Source: Penicillium oxalicum
Taxonomy: Eukaryota; Ascomycota; Eurotiomycetes; Eurotiales; Aspergillaceae
Length of the DNA: 64,000 nt
Assembly (NCBI RefSeq): GCF_001723175.1
Contig: NC_064653.1
Coordinates: 2,542,001 to 2,606,000, forward strand
Direction of reading: 5' to 3'
This document shows positions 12,248 to 22,800 of this stretch, in pieces; position 1 is the stretch's first letter; the number at the start of each line of letters is the position of its first letter. The notes beneath the pieces are model-generated. The model was not told the DNA's origin. It saw only the letters and a program-made list of their open reading frames with translations, and searched no databases. A program made the position numbers and the translations under genes.

Positions 12248-15200
12248 ATGTGGAAACTCCCCGAAGCCCCGCAGCCGGGTCAACAAGCTCAGCAAGAATC
12301 ACCGCAAGAACCACCAGGAACAGCCGCGTCTGGCAATCGAGGCAGCGGACAAGACCATGAACAGGTATCGACTGCTCCGAAAGATGCACCAACATCAGCA
12401 TCCGGTGGCGGTGGGCATCGCTCAATTAGCGCCGAATTCAACGTCAACCCAGTGACTGGAACGATGAGCCTAAGTCTTCCAATCTACACGTCGCCAGGAC
12501 GGTCGAACTCGGGGCCCAAATTGGCATTGAACTATGACTCGGGGAGTGGGAACGGGGTCTTTGGAGTCGGATGGCAGTTATCCACCCTGAGTATTGCGAG
12601 GAAGACCTCCAAAGGGATTCCCCAGTACGATGGATCGGATGTTTTCATTTTGTCCTCGTTTGACGATCTGGTTCCCATGCGAGCCGGGGACAGGCAGCAG
12701 CTCGTGACAGAAGATGTCGTCGTAGATGGAGTTACTTACTGCGTGCAGCAATACAAACCTCGGGTCGAGACGGAAGTAACTCGAATCGAATGCTGGACAA
12801 GGAAGGACGATCCAAATGACGTCCACTGGCGGACTGTGACCGCAGAAAACCAGACGACCTTCTTTGGAGAAGAAGAAGACTCTAGAGTGTTTGACGGTGT
12901 AGAGAAAGGAATTGAGACGCGAATATTTTCGTGGCTAGCCAGTCGCACTGTCGACGCCGCTGGGAATGCAATTCACTTTGAATACAAACCAGAAGACTTT
13001 CACGGAGGCGAGCTATTGGACCCAGAAGATTCTATCTGCGAGGTGAATCGCTCTGATAGGTCTCGGCGCCGGATGAGGTATCTCAAGCGTGTGCAGTATG
13101 GAAATGTCTATCCCAGCCGTGACATGGACACTTGGAAAATCATCAAGTACACAAAAGCTTGGATGTTCGAAGTGGTGTTCGATTACGGTGACCACGACTT
13201 CCTCAATCCGAGTCCTGAGGAGCAACGGCCATGGAAAATCCGTGAAAACCCTTTCTCCGTCCGATCTGCTGGCTTTGAGCTCCGGACATATCGATTATGC
13301 CAGCGGATCTTGATGTTTCATCGATTTCCGGAGCAGATGGAGGGCAGGGAGTATGCCCTTGTGTCCTCGACCGAGCTCAACTACACCTGTGACAACGGAG
13401 TGACCCTTCTCAAATCCTTCCAGAGCACAGGATACCTGCCCGTGAGCGCAAAAGGAGAGCATGGAATTTATCGTGAAACTCTCCCACCAGTTGAACTCGA
13501 ATACACCCAGATAACAGATGCACTGGGAGTGGAGGTGAAAGAAGTACCACCCGACACACTGCACCAAATTTCGACTCCATTGGGGTGGAAAACGGAATGG
13601 ATCGACCTCGACGGTGAAGGAGCGCCAGGCTCTCTGCTGGAAGTTCCTGGGGGATCATGGAAGTATCAGCGCAACGAGATGCTGAAATCGTCCACTCCAG
13701 AGACTTTTGGGCCCATAAGAGAACTCCCCCTACGTCCAAACACATCTACCCAAGATGGTCATTATTTTGAGGATCTCAGCCGGAGCGGACGGATGAACGT
13801 AATCTGCTTGGATTCGACTGGCGCACTTGAAGGCTTTTACGAACGGTCGGGCGCAGAAGCACAACAGTGGACGCCCTTGATACCGTTTCCCTCGACCCCA
13901 TCTGTGCCAATCCAAGGCTCTGCAACCAGGAGAATTGATCTGACGGGCAACGGCTTGGCAGATCTTCTGCACGAGGAATTGAACGGCGAGATCTTTTGGT
14001 ATCCCTGCCTGGGAAAGCGAGGATTTGCGCCCGCACAAAAGGTAGTTCTGCCTGCCGACGCGCCTCGGCTGGTTTCTTACGATACCCTACGGCAGATATA
14101 TCTTGCAGACATGACTGGTGATGGTCTGGCGGATATCGTCGAAGTACAACCGGGGAAGACCTCTTACTGGCCGAATCTGGGACACGGACGGTTCGGACGC
14201 AGGATTACCATGGGCCGTAGTCCAATTTTCGACAATCAAGACCATTTCAGTCATCGTAGGCTTCATCTCTCGGATGTGTGTGGTTCTGGCACGACAGACA
14301 TGGTCTACCTACCCCCCGGTGGAGGCATCCACATCTACTTCAACCTGGCCGGGAATCGATACAGCGATGTCATGATAATTCCCAACTTTCCCTCCTTGAA
14401 TACTACGTCGTCGGTATTTACTCTTGATCTTCTCGGGAAAGGAGTCAGCTGTCTGTGTTGGACTGGGCCAGATGCCGCTGGGACGACGCCTTCAACGTTG
14501 CGATATGTGGAGCTTACCGGCGGGATCAAACCCTACCTGCTCCGACGTTATAGAAACGGCGTTGGCGGCACGACAAAAGTTACCTACCAACCTTCGACCA
14601 AATACTACTTAGATGACGAGGAGAATGGGCACCCATGGACCACAAGATTACCGTTTCCGGTACACTGTGTAGCGCAGGTCGTGACAGAGGATTGTGTGGC
14701 TCAAACGTCAAAAAGGAGCCGATATGCCTACCACGATGGTCACTTTGATGGGGTAGAGCGGGAGTTTCGCGGGTTTGGAATCGTCGAGCATTGGGACGAG
14801 GAAGAATTCGGAGGCGGGAACGTTTATCTGCAACGACCTCCCATCCGAACGAAGGAGTGGTATCATGTAGGCGCAGCGACAAGCTTGATGGACGGACGAT
14901 GCCAAGAATCTCGCTTGTCGTCGTCTCACAAGTTTCCGGCAAAGCTGAAACCGGAGGAGGAGTTCGAGGTTCACCGAGCGCTGAAGGGCCAGAAACTGAG
15001 AGAGGAGCTGTACAGCGACGACGCCTCAGACCAGGCACATCTACCATACTCGGTCGAAGAGCTCTCATATGAGATCCATCGTGTGCAGGCTGCCTCTGAT
15101 GAGAAGAATGGTGTCTACCGCGTCTCGCCACGAGAATCCGTAAAGACGGCGCATGAGCGCCAGGAGGCAGATCCTCGAATCGAACGTGTACTTACACTCG

Positions 15201-18200
15201 AAGTGAATGAGTACGGAGACGTCCTCAAGTCGCTCACAATACATCACGGTCGTCAGAACAGCGATCTCTCGGATGCGAAGGGACGGCGTCAACAGGAAAT
15301 CACCTGGGGTATATACACCGAGAAAATCCTCACGGACGCCGTCATTGAGCTGGATTGCTTTCAGAGGCCACAGCCGGCTTTGAATCGGCAGTTTGCAATT
15401 ATTGGCCTGAATTGGCTGGCATATCCTGACATCGAAGCAATCACAGCGAATAACTTGGCTTATTTAAACGAGATGGACGTCATCCCGTATAGGATGATCG
15501 ACTTGTACGATGGGCCGACGCCGCGGAAGAGCCTTGTTCAGGAACAACGGCATTACTACCTCGACCGAACGCTATCAGAGGCGCTTGGATGGAGAGAGAC
15601 CACGGCCTATTCAGTTTTGGATCGCTCGTACGACCTGGTCTTTCAAGAGGAAACCCTCGAGAAGCATTTCCTATTGACAGGTCTCATATCCCAAGCCAGT
15701 CTCGACCTGGCTATTGATCAAGGCGGATACGTGCGACTTGAGCACGAGGCTGGTATCTGGAATCCGTCATCACGAAAAATATTCTCGCAGAACACCGCGG
15801 AGAATCTGCAGACAGCACGCCGCTCCTTCTACCAGCCGTCTGTGACGATCGACCCATTCGGCGCTGTGGAGGTCCTAGAATTGGACGAGTACCAATGCCT
15901 GCCCAGACGTACTATAGATGCGGTGGGGAATATAATCTCTTTCGACAATGATTATTGGCATCTGCAACCATCCCAGACAATCGATATCAACGGCAATCGA
16001 CTCCAAGTGGCTTTTGACGCTTTCAGCTGCATTATCGGTACAGCTCGGATGGGTAAGAAGACAGAAGAGCTGGGTGATTCACTCCAAGATTTCGAGCCCA
16101 TTGTTGGAGATGAGACGATGGAAGCATTCCTGGATGATCCCTGCGGCGCGCACACACGAAAGCTTCTTGGTGGCGCGGGCACTCGCAATTTACTGTACCG
16201 AGGCCGGTTCGAGATGGTCCAAGACATGCTGAAGCCTGTCATACCCGCGTTCCAAGCGACGATCACCTGCGATGCACACTATCGAGATCGAACAGAGGAT
16301 TCATCAGTGGGAATTTCAATTGCCTACCTTGACGGTAGCGGTGCCACCCTGCAGACGACTATGTTATGCCGACAGGCTAAAGGGGAATCCCCGGCCCAGT
16401 GGCGGATTAGCGAGTGGGTGATCAAGGACAGCAAAGGCAATCCAGTGCGAGTCTGCCAGCCCAATTATGCGCCGGACCATCACTTTCGCTTTGAGGCCAA
16501 TATTGATTCGCCAAAGGTGACCAATCTTTTGGACCCTCTAGACCGTGTGCGTGGAGTCCTCCAACCCGATCATACATGGAGCAAACAGAGAGTGACTCCA
16601 TGGTCGACGATTGACTACGATGTCGGGAGCACTATCACTGTCGAGAACCCAGCGCTGGATCCGGATGTTGGGCCGTTTTTCAAATCTTTAACAAGGACTG
16701 AATATTTACCGAACTGGCTGGAACAACAGAATCAGAAGGATGATAATTCGACGGCAGAGAAGTCACTTGTCTACGCTGGGAAACGGAGCATAACATGCTT
16801 AGATTCGCGTGGCCAGCCTATCGGCACTAATGTCATCCTCGGAAACGGCAAGAGTCTCTATACACGACAAACATACAATATGGCAGGCCATGTAGTCGCC
16901 CAGTACGACGTCCTGGACAGACTTATTCAGGTGCAGGATTTTGACTTCCAAGGCCGAGTGTTAGTCACCAGAACAATGGATTCCGGCCAGGAGACGGTGC
17001 TCCCGGACTGCCAAGGGAAACCAGTATTTCGCTGGACACACCCAACTCGACGCTTCCATTATCTCTATGATCTCAAAGGTCGCGAAATTGAGAAGCGACT
17101 GACAGACACCGAGCAGGGCCTGACAGATGTCGTTCTTCAGCAGATCATATACGGAGACTCCCAAGCCGATGGGGCAGATCGGAATTTGCGAGGACACATT
17201 GAGCGTGTGTGTGACCAGTCCGGAGAACTCAAAAACGAGAAGCTGGATTTCAAAAGCAACTGTATAGCACAGGTCTACCGGCTCGCGGCGAACTACAAGG
17301 GAGTCTTGAATTGGGATGCGACTGTAGAGCTGGAAGCTGAGCCGTTCTGCTCCTACGCCTCTTTTGATGCGTTGGATCGAGTAGTGCAAGCGACAGATGC
17401 GAGTGGTTGCCACACCATAACTTCGTACGATCTGTTGGGTAACGTGAAAACGGTGACTGCTCGCTTGAAAGATGAACGTTCCTCACGCCCGCTGGTCTAT
17501 GATAAGACCTACGGACCAGATGGCAGCTTGCTGAAGATCATCTACGGCAACGGAAGTACTCTCGACCATGTCTACGACCGAGCAACCCGCCGTCTCGTTC
17601 GAAAAACCCTCTCTCGAACAAACCGCCTTGGTCGGTCGCATCATGTTCAGGACATGCACTACTCTTGGGACTGTATGGGGCGCACAGTCCGAAAACGGGA
17701 TGCGGCCCAGCAGTCTTTGTACTTTCGCAACAGCCGGACAGACCCCGAATGGACATACAATTACGATGCCCTGGGCCGGTTGGTATCCGCCACGGGCCGT
17801 GAACAGGTTGATTCCTCGAATGCTGGAGCCTATCGTCTGCTTGCTCCGGGTCCTCAAAAGCGGCCCTCCCTCGGTTTGGAGATGTGTCAGTACCGCGAGA
17901 TTTATCGCTATGATGATGCGGCGAACATTCTCTCGATGCATCATGTGGCCCTCAACGTCCCCTCTATTGCGGGTTGGACTCGGCGATTTGAGTACAAGGC
18001 TGCTAGTCAGCTCCAAGCAGAAGTGATGGGCAATCGACTCACGCGTACGGTGACCGGATCAGTCCGCGAGCGCTACGGGTACGGTCCCTCTTCGGCTGGC
18101 CAGCGTGGCTGCATGACGTCCATGGCTGGCTATTCGATTCTCAGCTGGAATCACATGGACAAACTGTGGTGCTCTTCTCGCCAGAGCACGCGGGATAAGA

Positions 18201-19624
18201 GCGTCCGTGAGCAGACCTGGTACGTGTACAACGCGGCCGGAATGCGAATCCGCAAAGTCACTGAGCGAGGGGGTGTCTCAGCGCACAAGATGAAAGAGCG
18301 AATCTTCTTCCCTGGAGTTGACATATATCGGACCTACTCGGGAGATGGAAAGGCACTTCTTAAAGAGAGAGTGCAGAGCCATATTCAGAGTACATCAACA
18401 GGTGCCGTCGCCATCTTGGAAAGGGGCATAGCCGACAGCAAGGGCCAGTCATCATTGCTAGTCCGATATCAGCCTGGAGACAGTATTGAGTTGGACGACG
18501 CAGCCGGACTAATCTCTTACGAGGAATATACTCCCTTTGGCTCGACAATATTGTGTGCTTTTACCCACGATGTCGAAGCCCCGCGAAAATACCGCTACGC
18601 AGGGTACGAGCGAGATTCGGAGACGGGTCTCTTTTTCTGTGACCAGCGATACTACGCGCCGTGGCTAGGTCGCTGGAGCAGTCCTGACCCCCTGGGTCTT
18701 GTTGATGGGGCCAATCTATATCAATATGTCCGCAATGATCCGGTGAACATGATTGATCCCACGGGAACAGCAGGATTTCGCGATAAATACCCTGACTTCT
18801 TCCCTAAGGAATCGCGGATACCCGGTGACGGGGGCGGAACCCGCGAGGAGATGGCAAACGACCCAGATATGGGCAAGCCATCTAAAGAAGTGAAGCGACA
18901 AACTCGAAAAGCGTTCGAGAAAGCCGGGATTGTGAACCTGAAAGGACTCAAGCCACAGAAAGGAAAAATGGGTGCCCTGGGCCAGAAACACCATATCATG
19001 TCGCAGGACTGGGAGGGATCATTCCGACTATTGGGATTCGATGTTCATGCGTTCACCCTCTACTGCTCAAAGACAGCAAATACCGATGTGGGCGGAAAAG
19101 GGGACGGCCGTTGGAATAGGTTCTGGGCGAGGGTTCGGGAAAGAGCCTATCACACCAATGCTCAGCGCCACGACGACTCCGACTCGGACGGAGAGCCTGG
19201 CTCCAAAGCGGAGTACACGTTGACTCGCAAGGACGTGAAGAAATACATTCGCAAGAATCGCGAAAAGCTACGCGAGGATGTCGTCGACATTGTCCAAAAA
19301 AATTTGAATGATTTCGTTCGCGCCTGTGACTTGGACGATGTTGAACAGCTCTCCCCATACATGGTCGCCGACTATTATAAGAGTACCAGAGTCGACATTA
19401 TGCCGCTATACCTCCCGGACGAGATCGAAACACTGGAGAAGGGAATCGAGGCGCAAAAAGAATCGAAAAGAACCCCTGAAGAGGCCCTGCAAAACATTGC
19501 GAGTAACAACGTAATGGACGCGATGAAAATGTTGGATATCAAGAGCGCCATAGAGAGACTTCTCGACTACGGCAAATTGATGAAAGCAGACCTAACCTGT
19601 TTGAACAACTTCAGACCATTTTGA
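12248..19624 (+). CDS. TcB-TcC-like toxin complex fusion protein (SpvB-RHS)
   Basis: A single intronless frame of 2458 codons, matching the combined length of bacterial TcB plus TcC. After a Gln/Pro/Gly-rich N-terminus (about 1-55) come an SpvB-type domain (about 58-350), FG-GAP-like segments with DLTGNGLADL (about 563) and DMTGDGLADI (about 620) typical of the TcdB middle region, a long YD/RHS-repeat part, and the RHS-associated core near residues 2115-2170 ending in a DPTG motif. The last 287 residues are unlike the core and correspond to the variable effector part, with a QKHHIM motif near residue 2247. In bacteria B and C form a shell enclosing the C-terminal effector, which is cleaved inside and injected through TcA. 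No signal peptide is seen. It converges with the TcA-like gene, 193 bases end to end. No break is seen. Bacterial origin is inferred. Confidence 0.92.
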   Translation: MWKLPEAPQPGQQAQQESPQEPPGTAASGNRGSGQDHEQVSTAPKDAPTSASGGGGHRSISAEFNVNPVTGTMSLSLPIYTSPGRSNSGPKLALNYDSGSGNGVFGVGWQLSTLSIARKTSKGIPQYDGSDVFILSSFDDLVPMRAGDRQQLVTEDVVVDGVTYCVQQYKPRVETEVTRIECWTRKDDPNDVHWRTVTAENQTTFFGEEEDSRVFDGVEKGIETRIFSWLASRTVDAAGNAIHFEYKPEDFHGGELLDPEDSICEVNRSDRSRRRMRYLKRVQYGNVYPSRDMDTWKIIKYTKAWMFEVVFDYGDHDFLNPSPEEQRPWKIRENPFSVRSAGFELRTYRLCQRILMFHRFPEQMEGREYALVSSTELNYTCDNGVTLLKSFQSTGYLPVSAKGEHGIYRETLPPVELEYTQITDALGVEVKEVPPDTLHQISTPLGWKTEWIDLDGEGAPGSLLEVPGGSWKYQRNEMLKSSTPETFGPIRELPLRPNTSTQDGHYFEDLSRSGRMNVICLDSTGALEGFYERSGAEAQQWTPLIPFPSTPSVPIQGSATRRIDLTGNGLADLLHEELNGEIFWYPCLGKRGFAPAQKVVLPADAPRLVSYDTLRQIYLADMTGDGLADIVEVQPGKTSYWPNLGHGRFGRRITMGRSPIFDNQDHFSHRRLHLSDVCGSGTTDMVYLPPGGGIHIYFNLAGNRYSDVMIIPNFPSLNTTSSVFTLDLLGKGVSCLCWTGPDAAGTTPSTLRYVELTGGIKPYLLRRYRNGVGGTTKVTYQPSTKYYLDDEENGHPWTTRLPFPVHCVAQVVTEDCVAQTSKRSRYAYHDGHFDGVEREFRGFGIVEHWDEEEFGGGNVYLQRPPIRTKEWYHVGAATSLMDGRCQESRLSSSHKFPAKLKPEEEFEVHRALKGQKLREELYSDDASDQAHLPYSVEELSYEIHRVQAASDEKNGVYRVSPRESVKTAHERQEADPRIERVLTLEVNEYGDVLKSLTIHHGRQNSDLSDAKGRRQQEITWGIYTEKILTDAVIELDCFQRPQPALNRQFAIIGLNWLAYPDIEAITANNLAYLNEMDVIPYRMIDLYDGPTPRKSLVQEQRHYYLDRTLSEALGWRETTAYSVLDRSYDLVFQEETLEKHFLLTGLISQASLDLAIDQGGYVRLEHEAGIWNPSSRKIFSQNTAENLQTARRSFYQPSVTIDPFGAVEVLELDEYQCLPRRTIDAVGNIISFDNDYWHLQPSQTIDINGNRLQVAFDAFSCIIGTARMGKKTEELGDSLQDFEPIVGDETMEAFLDDPCGAHTRKLLGGAGTRNLLYRGRFEMVQDMLKPVIPAFQATITCDAHYRDRTEDSSVGISIAYLDGSGATLQTTMLCRQAKGESPAQWRISEWVIKDSKGNPVRVCQPNYAPDHHFRFEANIDSPKVTNLLDPLDRVRGVLQPDHTWSKQRVTPWSTIDYDVGSTITVENPALDPDVGPFFKSLTRTEYLPNWLEQQNQKDDNSTAEKSLVYAGKRSITCLDSRGQPIGTNVILGNGKSLYTRQTYNMAGHVVAQYDVLDRLIQVQDFDFQGRVLVTRTMDSGQETVLPDCQGKPVFRWTHPTRRFHYLYDLKGREIEKRLTDTEQGLTDVVLQQIIYGDSQADGADRNLRGHIERVCDQSGELKNEKLDFKSNCIAQVYRLAANYKGVLNWDATVELEAEPFCSYASFDALDRVVQATDASGCHTITSYDLLGNVKTVTARLKDERSSRPLVYDKTYGPDGSLLKIIYGNGSTLDHVYDRATRRLVRKTLSRTNRLGRSHHVQDMHYSWDCMGRTVRKRDAAQQSLYFRNSRTDPEWTYNYDALGRLVSATGREQVDSSNAGAYRLLAPGPQKRPSLGLEMCQYREIYRYDDAANILSMHHVALNVPSIAGWTRRFEYKAASQLQAEVMGNRLTRTVTGSVRERYGYGPSSAGQRGCMTSMAGYSILSWNHMDKLWCSSRQSTRDKSVREQTWYVYNAAGMRIRKVTERGGVSAHKMKERIFFPGVDIYRTYSGDGKALLKERVQSHIQSTSTGAVAILERGIADSKGQSSLLVRYQPGDSIELDDAAGLISYEEYTPFGSTILCAFTHDVEAPRKYRYAGYERDSETGLFFCDQRYYAPWLGRWSSPDPLGLVDGANLYQYVRNDPVNMIDPTGTAGFRDKYPDFFPKESRIPGDGGGTREEMANDPDMGKPSKEVKRQTRKAFEKAGIVNLKGLKPQKGKMGALGQKHHIMSQDWEGSFRLLGFDVHAFTLYCSKTANTDVGGKGDGRWNRFWARVRERAYHTNAQRHDDSDSDGEPGSKAEYTLTRKDVKKYIRKNREKLREDVVDIVQKNLNDFVRACDLDDVEQLSPYMVADYYKSTRVDIMPLYLPDEIETLEKGIEAQKESKRTPEEALQNIASNNVMDAMKMLDIKSAIERLLDYGKLMKADLTCLNNFRPF

Positions 19625-19817
19625 CTGGAGCTGACACAGACGGGTGCAAATGCCATTGGCACAGCCAGCACAACAACAGAAGGCCCTTAATCGTGCAAGC
19701 CCTGTAGTGGAAAAAAAGGTGCGATTTTGAATGGGCGAAATATAGTGTGATCATGTTTGCTATTGTGACAGAATGAGAAGAGTACAATTATTAATGGACA
19801 TCTTCCCTGAGTAGATA

Positions 19818-22800
19818 CTATCTCCCTAATTCCCCACCACTAGCCATCGTATATCGAAACAGTACGAAGACGCGAGCCATTCGCTCAATCATAGCCCCTA
19901 CTTGTTTCATCTCAAGCTTCTCCTCGCCCTCGGTCAGCTCGATCTCCTTCTGCGTGTCTGGGTCTGTTGTCGTGCGCCTGAGATCGAAGGTAAGGGTCGG
20001 ATTCGACGACACGGCGACAGAGAGCTTTGACGCGTGCAGGCAGGTAAGCCCCGGAAGGGGTTTGAGATTAATCTCTTTACCAGGGGCACCTAGGACCCGA
20101 TCGTGGAACGACACTTGAAGCCGTGATGAGTCCCCCGGGACGACAGAACCCTCCCACCCGATGAAAAGAAGAATCTCGCGGATGGTGGTGGCGCCGTTGT
20201 GACGCGCGTAGAAGGGTATCTTATTGGATAGATGCTGGAGGGGAACGGACTGTGGGAGGATTCGAGCTGCGCCTAGAGGCCGTTTTAGGGAGTGCCACGC
20301 GTTGGAGAAGTCATTCGGTAAGTCCAGTAAGGTGTACAGGCCCGCTGCGGCGGAGACGGCAGCGGCAGCATCAAAATACTTGGCCAGCTGTACGGTCGCC
20401 GCATCCGCCAATTTCTGCCCACCGTCACGCGCAGTATAGCGAATATGAAGAACGACATCGGAGATGGTGCTGTAGTCAAACGAGCGGTACTTAGATGGCA
20501 GCGCAATAGTCCAGCTGCTGATCGCTCCAGCGCCTTCCATGGGCATATATCGTTCACCGCGAAAGTCCAGTGTCGCGACCCCTGCATCATTTTGCCCGTG
20601 ACTGACAGCAATGGCAGTAATTGGGATTTCGTCGTGATGGAAGCGAGAATCATCCTGGCCTGTAGAAGCATAGTCACTGCCCTGGGCATTGACGGTAGAA
20701 CTGACGCGGTAGTGATGGTCTTTTAAGGTGAGGGTGCAGTTGACGCTGCTGTAAGGGCCAAGAATGCACGGGATCGTCACAGCCACGCTTTGGATGCGCC
20801 GGTGATAATGGCCTGGGTAGTCGAGGTCAAACAATTCCTCGGGAAATGAGAAACTCGCACGACCCTGCTGTCGGAGATGGAGCAGTGCAAGCGGATCCAC
20901 CTGCCGAAGGGAAATGTTCTTCACAATTTCGAGCTCTTTCGGCCGGTAATGAATATACTCACGCTCCAGGTGCTTCAGAGCTCGATAGAGACCTTCACCT
21001 GCAAGCAGCCCATCATGTGTCGAGTCCCAGACTCCATCCGCGGGGATGATGGCTTTCCTGCTGGCCTGATGCCCAATCTCAAACTGCAGTGCGCGCTCTG
21101 CCTGCTGAGCCATCTGCAGAGCGAGGACATACGTATGGTAAAGGTGGTCCCGCAACGAGTTGTCCAGCCAGCTGTACAGCTGCTCATTCGACCACTTGCC
21201 CATGAGAAAGTCCTTGGCACTACTGGCATGCTGGATCTGCTCTTCTTGAAGCTTTATCTCTTGTTTCACAGCCTCGATGCGATGCTGGTGCGTCTGGATC
21301 TGCTTTTGAATACCCTGCAGCTCCAACCCTGCTAGGTTTGCCTGCAAGCGGCGGTCCTGGAGCTGCGTGTGAAGTCGATTGACGCGGGATGCCTGCTGGC
21401 TTTCCTCACTCGATATCACGGACTTCGATCGTTCCGAGCTGGCGGTGGATGACCACCACCATCCTGCGGATGGGGCTGAAATGTTTATCCCGACACCCCA
21501 GGGTGCCACTTGTGTGCTCAACCCTGGTGCCAGGGCCCACGTGCCGGCGGTGGCCTCGGCAGCAGCGGCGGCCTTATTGGACTCCCCGGCAAGCATTGCT
21601 AGCGCGATCTCCGTATAATCTACCACATTGAGGTGGGAGATCTCAATCCGTCCAGATTTCGCACCGAGCTGGACTAAGGGCAAGTAGGTCTGTTCAATCG
21701 GGATGAAATCTTGCGTGGCTGAGGGAGCCGTGAAATCATCACCGGTCAACTTGCTGAAATACTCCAGGCGCATCAAAGGACTGCGACGGGATTCCTGCAG
21801 CTGCATCATTGCCGCCCGAGCTTCTTCTAGCTGTGACTCTTTGATCTTCAGCATGAGAGTCTGTACAGTACACTCGTGTGATGCGTTGAGCGCGGCAAGG
21901 GCCTCGCCATCATGTCGTTCCTTGATGCTCAAATACGTTGCGGCTGTTGTTTTTAACTCTTGGGCGAGATCCAGTCCTCTCTGAAGCAAATTCATGAAGC
22001 GGTAGTTTGGCATTGGGCCGTCGACCTGCAGGGGCGAGCCAGCACTCATGCCGGACCGGGCGCGCATCTGCCGGCCGGCCTGGAGAGGATCAATGATAGG
22101 CCCAGCAGAGGAGGGGGTGCGAAACTGGCCGTCGATGTCCAGCGATCGCCGAAGCTTGTGAAGCCGGTCGTCAATAGTGCTGCGTAGCTTCACAATCTCT
22201 GGGTTTATGGCGACACAGAAGTAGGAGCTTGGCACGAGGCCCACAAGGGCCTGGCTGTCTGCCATCGCGGTGGGCACTGAAGCCCGTGCATGTGGAGGCG
22301 TATGAAATGGCAAGAGAATCTCAAGATCAATATGAGCGTTGGAAAGATCATCGATACTTGCCGAGAGTTCCGAATAGCTCTTGACTACGGGTTTCACTGT
22401 CTTCGGAATGGCTGCTGGGGCTGGACCAAATATATGGGCAGCCTCGACGTACCGCTGAATGGCCAGTGGGATACTCTCGGCCGTGAACTGCCGAAAATAA
22501 TGATCTCCAGCGGCAATGAGAATTTCGATGTATTTGATGGCAACCCGCTTCATATAGACCAGAGGTCGATTGCGCGCAACAGCGTGGGCATTGAACGGGT
22601 TGCGCCGCCACTCCAGCACAGGAACTGCCATCGCGTCTTCACTCCCGCTGCTAGCCTGTGCAGTGCGGAGAATCGCACTCAGGGATCCAGCCTCACGCAC
22701 CTCTGGATCTGCAAAGGGAGCAAATCGCCAGCAGACAGTAGTGTCACAGCCTCCAAGGACCTGGTTTTGTTGTTGCTCTCGACCCATTCGTGGATCAAAC

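Noticed and set aside
12248..19624. Idea that the giant frame is an ordinary fungal adhesin or RHS wall protein
   Set aside because: The SpvB start, FG-GAP middle and RHS core in this order, beside a TcA-like gene, fit TcB-TcC much better.
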